Virus record (IMG/VR): IMGVR_UViG_3300003177_000005
Location: 1-64,000 of that record
Origin: a virus
DNA: 64,000 nucleotides
Strand: one strand, 5' to 3'
Notes under the pieces: model-generated
Seen by the model: the letters and a program-made list of their open reading frames with translations, nothing else
Databases searched by the model: none
What the model was told of the DNA's origin: nothing
Translations under genes and position numbers: made by a program
In this document: positions 61,494-64,000 of the stretch, one piece after another
How the letters are laid out: every line of letters starts with the position of its first letter
Numbering within the stretch: the stretch's first letter is position 1

Positions 61494-61520
61494 TACTAGG
61501 AGCCGTATGGTTTCCTAGTA
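61494..61520 (+). terminator. Terminator-like hairpin
   Basis: TACTAGGA and TCCTAGTA form an 8-bp stem around an 11-nt loop. No gene is seen between 61470 and 61582. Confidence 0.55.
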
Positions 61521-61582
61521 ACATCTTTTACTATTAAAGTAACCTTTATTTTTTTATTTTCGACCTTTATTATTGATAAGAT

Positions 61583-61601
61583 AAAAAAAAAGGGGGGGGG
61601 G
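61583..61601 (+). repeat. A9-G10 homopolymer tract before a start codon
   Basis: Nine A followed by ten G end six bases upstream of ATG 61608, where the SD should be. In a genome this poor in G such a tract is striking. Length changes would alter SD strength or spacing. Confidence 0.8.
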
Positions 61602-61607
61602 TTACTA

Positions 61608-61943
61608 ATGAATGAGTTTAATAACAAAGGTATATCGGAGTTAAAGGATTTAATTTATGTTAATACAAGAAAGTTTAAAGATGACAAGAAAATACTTTTT
61701 GATGTATTAGTCAAAATACAAATGGAGATACTATTAAAGTTAGCCCCATCAAAGGATATCGTAATAGAAGATTTAAATAATATTTTAAAAGGTGATTTTG
61801 CTGTTTATGATGATCCATTTACAAATATAAATGAAATTATTCTAGAAAATATTTATGATAATAATTTAGATTATAATAAAGAACTACAGCGTTTAGCTGT
61901 TTTTTCATTTTTAAAATGTCAAAACGAAGGTATACTTGATTAA
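61608..61943 (+). CDS. Unknown small acidic protein behind the G10 tract
   Basis: A 111-residue acidic helical protein without recognisable motif. Its only SD is the G10 tract. It is monocistronic, closed by a 13-bp terminator. If the tract varies in length, translation could be phase-variable. Confidence 0.6.
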   Translation: MNEFNNKGISELKDLIYVNTRKFKDDKKILFDVLVKIQMEILLKLAPSKDIVIEDLNNILKGDFAVYDDPFTNINEIILENIYDNNLDYNKELQRLAVFSFLKCQNEGILD

Positions 61944-61967
61944 CTCTCAGTTTAGAGAGTTAATCAA
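61936..61967 (+). terminator. Perfect 13-bp terminator
   Basis: TTGATTAACTCTC and GAGAGTTAATCAA pair around AGTTTA, followed by AAATATTTTC. Confidence 0.75.
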
Positions 61968-62018
61968 AATATTTTCATAAAGATATTTTTTAATTAATAT
62001 TAGAAAGGACTTAGAAGT

Positions 62019-62351
62019 ATGGAAGAGATGTATATTAAATCGTTATATAAAGAACACGGTGATAAAGATGTTGAAAAGGTAAAGGTTAACCTATATAAGG
62101 ATCCTACAGGTTATGAGTTAAATATACCAATTAACTTAGTTTTAGAGGCTTTTAATAAAGAAGGTCGATTACTTTATAAAGCATTATGTAAAGATCATAG
62201 TTGTAAAAAAGATCATCCCAATTATTCAGAAAATGAGAAATGGTTTGACATTAATTATTACCAGAAACAACGAGAGGTTAGTAATTTTATTTTACATTTT
62301 GTTTATTATACATCACCTAGAAATGGTAATGTTGAATTTAAAACATATTAG
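62019..62351 (+). CDS. Unknown small protein
   Basis: A 110-residue protein with CKDHSCKKDH near residue 64 (two Cys and two His, a possible metal site). SD is AAAGGA. No family recognised. Confidence 0.6.
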   Translation: MEEMYIKSLYKEHGDKDVEKVKVNLYKDPTGYELNIPINLVLEAFNKEGRLLYKALCKDHSCKKDHPNYSENEKWFDINYYQKQREVSNFILHFVYYTSPRNGNVEFKTY

Positions 62352-62365
62352 AAGGGAGATTAGTT

Positions 62366-62929
62366 TTGATAACTTCGAATAAAACAAAAGTATCTGTTAA
62401 AGATACCGAGATAATCTTAAAGAGTTTAGTCGCTAATAATAAAGGTACTAAATTAATTAGTAACATAGAAAAGAAAGGTTTTGAAACTATTACAGCTGTT
62501 TCTAGAAATGATGAAAATGTTATTTTTATAGTTTTTACTAAAGGTTTAAAAAATGATGATCGAGTCTCTATTAGATTCGATTTGATTAGGAATTTATGGA
62601 GAGTAACTTTTGTTGTTATTGGTAAAAGGAAACAACCTGGTGATTTTAAAAAACTATTAAGAGATAATTTAGTTATTATTAGGAAACAGAGTAAGGTTTA
62701 TCTTTTCGATTTAAAGTCTAATAAAAAATTTAATATTCATTTAGATTTACAATTAGAAATGATTAACAATATTAATTATGATAGAGAAAAAAGGGTTTTA
62801 GAAATAGTAGATGATTATGAAAATCTTTTAATTCTAAGATTTGAAGAGACTAAGATTAGTGGTTATACCCATAAAGGTTTTTATCTTAAAGAAATTATTT
62901 TAGGAGAAGAAGATGTTAAAAAAGTATAA
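62366..62929 (+). CDS. Unknown basic protein, TTG start
   Basis: A 187-residue protein started at TTG 62366 behind AAGGGAG. Beta-rich with basic turns (NLWRVTFVVIGKRKQPGD). Overlaps the next gene by 17 nt. Loose similarity in style to 33553, 34269 and 62913. Confidence 0.55.
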   Translation: MITSNKTKVSVKDTEIILKSLVANNKGTKLISNIEKKGFETITAVSRNDENVIFIVFTKGLKNDDRVSIRFDLIRNLWRVTFVVIGKRKQPGDFKKLLRDNLVIIRKQSKVYLFDLKSNKKFNIHLDLQLEMINNINYDREKRVLEIVDDYENLLILRFEETKISGYTHKGFYLKEIILGEEDVKKV

Positions 62930-63473
62930 TAAAAATGGTTTTGTTATGGAAGAATACAACGATAGAATAAAGTTCTATTCTTATAATACTCCATTATATG
63001 TGAATGTTCTTTATATTAATTTTAAAGATATAGAAAAATATAGTTTTGAGATAGTTACTGTTCTTAAAACTCGCTGTATAATTAATCTTAAAATCAAAAC
63101 AGATCAAGGTATCCTACTAAAAGATTTTCAGATAAGTTTAAGAAAAGAAGAAACTAGATGGTATATCTATCAAATAGTAGATTTAAATAAACAAATGTTT
63201 GAGTCTTTTTTAGAGATTATCGCTCCTGATTTAGTCTTAGCATACACACCAAAAAAAGTGTTAAAATTATTTAGACGGAACTATATACATGTAGATACTC
63301 TTAAATTTGAACCAAATCTTTTCTTAATAGATTATGGTAACCCTATTTTTAACCAGATGACAAGAAAAATAAAAGAATTAGTTCTGTTTAATAAAGATAA
63401 TACAACTTTTATTTTAAAACAATATAAAGATGATAAAGCATTTTATCTAACTAAATTTTTAATAACAAATTAA
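62913..63473 (+). CDS. Unknown basic protein
   Basis: A 186-residue protein (MLKKYNKNGFVMEEYNDRIK...) with an aromatic beta core (EETRWYIYQIVDLN) and basic C-terminal half. SD is AGGAGAAG. No motif recognised. Confidence 0.6.
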   Translation: MLKKYNKNGFVMEEYNDRIKFYSYNTPLYVNVLYINFKDIEKYSFEIVTVLKTRCIINLKIKTDQGILLKDFQISLRKEETRWYIYQIVDLNKQMFESFLEIIAPDLVLAYTPKKVLKLFRRNYIHVDTLKFEPNLFLIDYGNPIFNQMTRKIKELVLFNKDNTTFILKQYKDDKAFYLTKFLITN

Positions 63474-63488
63474 CAAAAAGGAACAGTA

Positions 63489-63866
63489 ATGATTTGGGAA
63501 TTAAAACCAACAAAAGGAAGACCTAAAATAAAAGATTTTATCTATGATAGAATAGGTAGTGAAACGGTTATACCAAATGAGACTAATGTTTTTAGATACA
63601 TAACTATATTGGCTAAATACGAACTTAAAAAAGATTATAAAGAACTAACTATAATCAAGAAGACTAAGTGTACCTTCGAAGCAAAGATAGATAAAGAGTT
63701 AGACCTTGTTATAACAGCCGTTAAAGCAACAGATGAACTTATGTTTAGAACATACTATATTATCAGATATAATAAAAAATATTATATTTGTAGTAATTCA
63801 AAGTATGATAATTTACTAATGAAGTTCATACTAGATCATAGAGCTAGGGTTAACGAAATCAGTTAG
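63489..63866 (+). CDS. Unknown basic protein
   Basis: A 125-residue basic protein starting MIWELKPTKGRPKIKDF behind AAAAGGAAC. It ends with strands (YYIIRYNKKYYICSN) and a helix. No motif recognised. Confidence 0.6.
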   Translation: MIWELKPTKGRPKIKDFIYDRIGSETVIPNETNVFRYITILAKYELKKDYKELTIIKKTKCTFEAKIDKELDLVITAVKATDELMFRTYYIIRYNKKYYICSNSKYDNLLMKFILDHRARVNEIS

Positions 63867-63869
63867 ATT

Positions 63870-63909
63870 TTATCAATATATTTTTTTAATTAGTGAGAAA
63901 TATCACTAT
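63870..63909 (+). promoter_or_regulatory. Early promoter-like block with 5' hairpin (copy 8)
   Basis: TTATCAATATATTTTTTTAA, then TAGTGA-GAAATA-TCACTA (perfect 6-bp), then the same TATATTTTAATTAAGGAG leader as copy 7. Confidence 0.7.
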
Positions 63910-63931
63910 ATTTTAATTAAGGAGTTAAAAG

Positions 63932-64000
63932 ATGTTTATTAAAGACATAGAATGTCATATCATTTGTTTCCAAAGTGCTGGTTACTATTACTATGGGGAA
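63932..64000 (+). CDS. Start of an early gene, cut by the window end
   Basis: ATG 63932 follows AAGGAG and reads MFIKDIECHIICFQSAGYYY to the edge. Too short to identify. Confidence 0.6.
   Translation, partial: MFIKDIECHIICFQSAGYYYYGE

Noticed and set aside
1-64000. tRNA genes and CRISPR arrays
   Set aside because: No cloverleaf with T-loop/anticodon pattern and no evenly spaced direct repeats were noticed by eye. tRNAscan-SE and a CRISPR finder would be decisive.

Overview
The window is a 64 kb piece of a very AT-rich jumbo tailed phage with a contractile tail. Its gene content points to the phiKZ-like, nucleus-forming group (Chimalliviridae-type). It has a split multisubunit RNA polymerase beside a giant virion peptidoglycan hydrolase, a herpes-type prohead protease, a 703-residue tail sheath directly followed by a roughly 300-residue tube protein, TerL, a divergent B-family DNA polymerase, and an FtsZ/tubulin-like GTPase. 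No host gene, tRNA or CRISPR array was recognised, and the host cannot be named from the sequence. Placement in the phiKZ group is an inference from motifs and gene order; no database search was possible.

Layout. 1-7.6 kb (minus): the 5' part of a giant virion protein with two wall-degrading domains. 7.6-14.8 kb (plus): RNA polymerase beta'-N and beta, then a probable virion gene. 15.6-18.3 kb: early membrane protein, DHH phosphoesterase, prohead protease. 18.4-33.5 kb: virion and packaging genes on both strands (large structural protein, tube, sheath, paralogous fibre-like proteins, endolysin-like transglycosylase, TerL). 36-41.3 kb: DNA ligase, RecJ-like nuclease, Dam-like methylase, tubulin. 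41.3-44.6 kb: small unknown proteins and a possible divergent macro domain. 44.7-49.3 kb: two early genes with elaborate RNA leaders, PolB, and a possible internal virion protein. 49.3-56.2 kb: a lipoprotein, nrdB interrupted by a group I intron, and a nucleotide operon (thymidylate kinase, ThyX, macro domain). 56.2-64 kb (plus): accessory early genes, including an HU-like protein, several with broken frames.

The most unusual signal is at RNA level. At least eight plus-strand transcription units begin with a shared AT-rich promoter-like block. It is followed at once by a short inverted repeat (TAGTGA, 4-7 nt, TCACTA) whose variants keep pairing through G-U wobbles. Two of these leaders (44.8 and 47.4 kb) continue into a three-hairpin architecture. 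One hairpin is an 8-bp stem capped by GUGA whose sequence differs almost completely between the two copies while pairing is kept. The 219-nt ORF behind the first leader can itself be read as seven consecutive hairpins.

A second pattern is repeated single-base frame breaks, often in homopolymers. They affect the C-terminus of TerL, the N-terminus of the Dam-like methylase, a fibre-like paralog and at least four small accessory genes. Sequencing or assembly error, gene decay, and programmed or transcriptional slippage cannot be told apart from the sequence alone.
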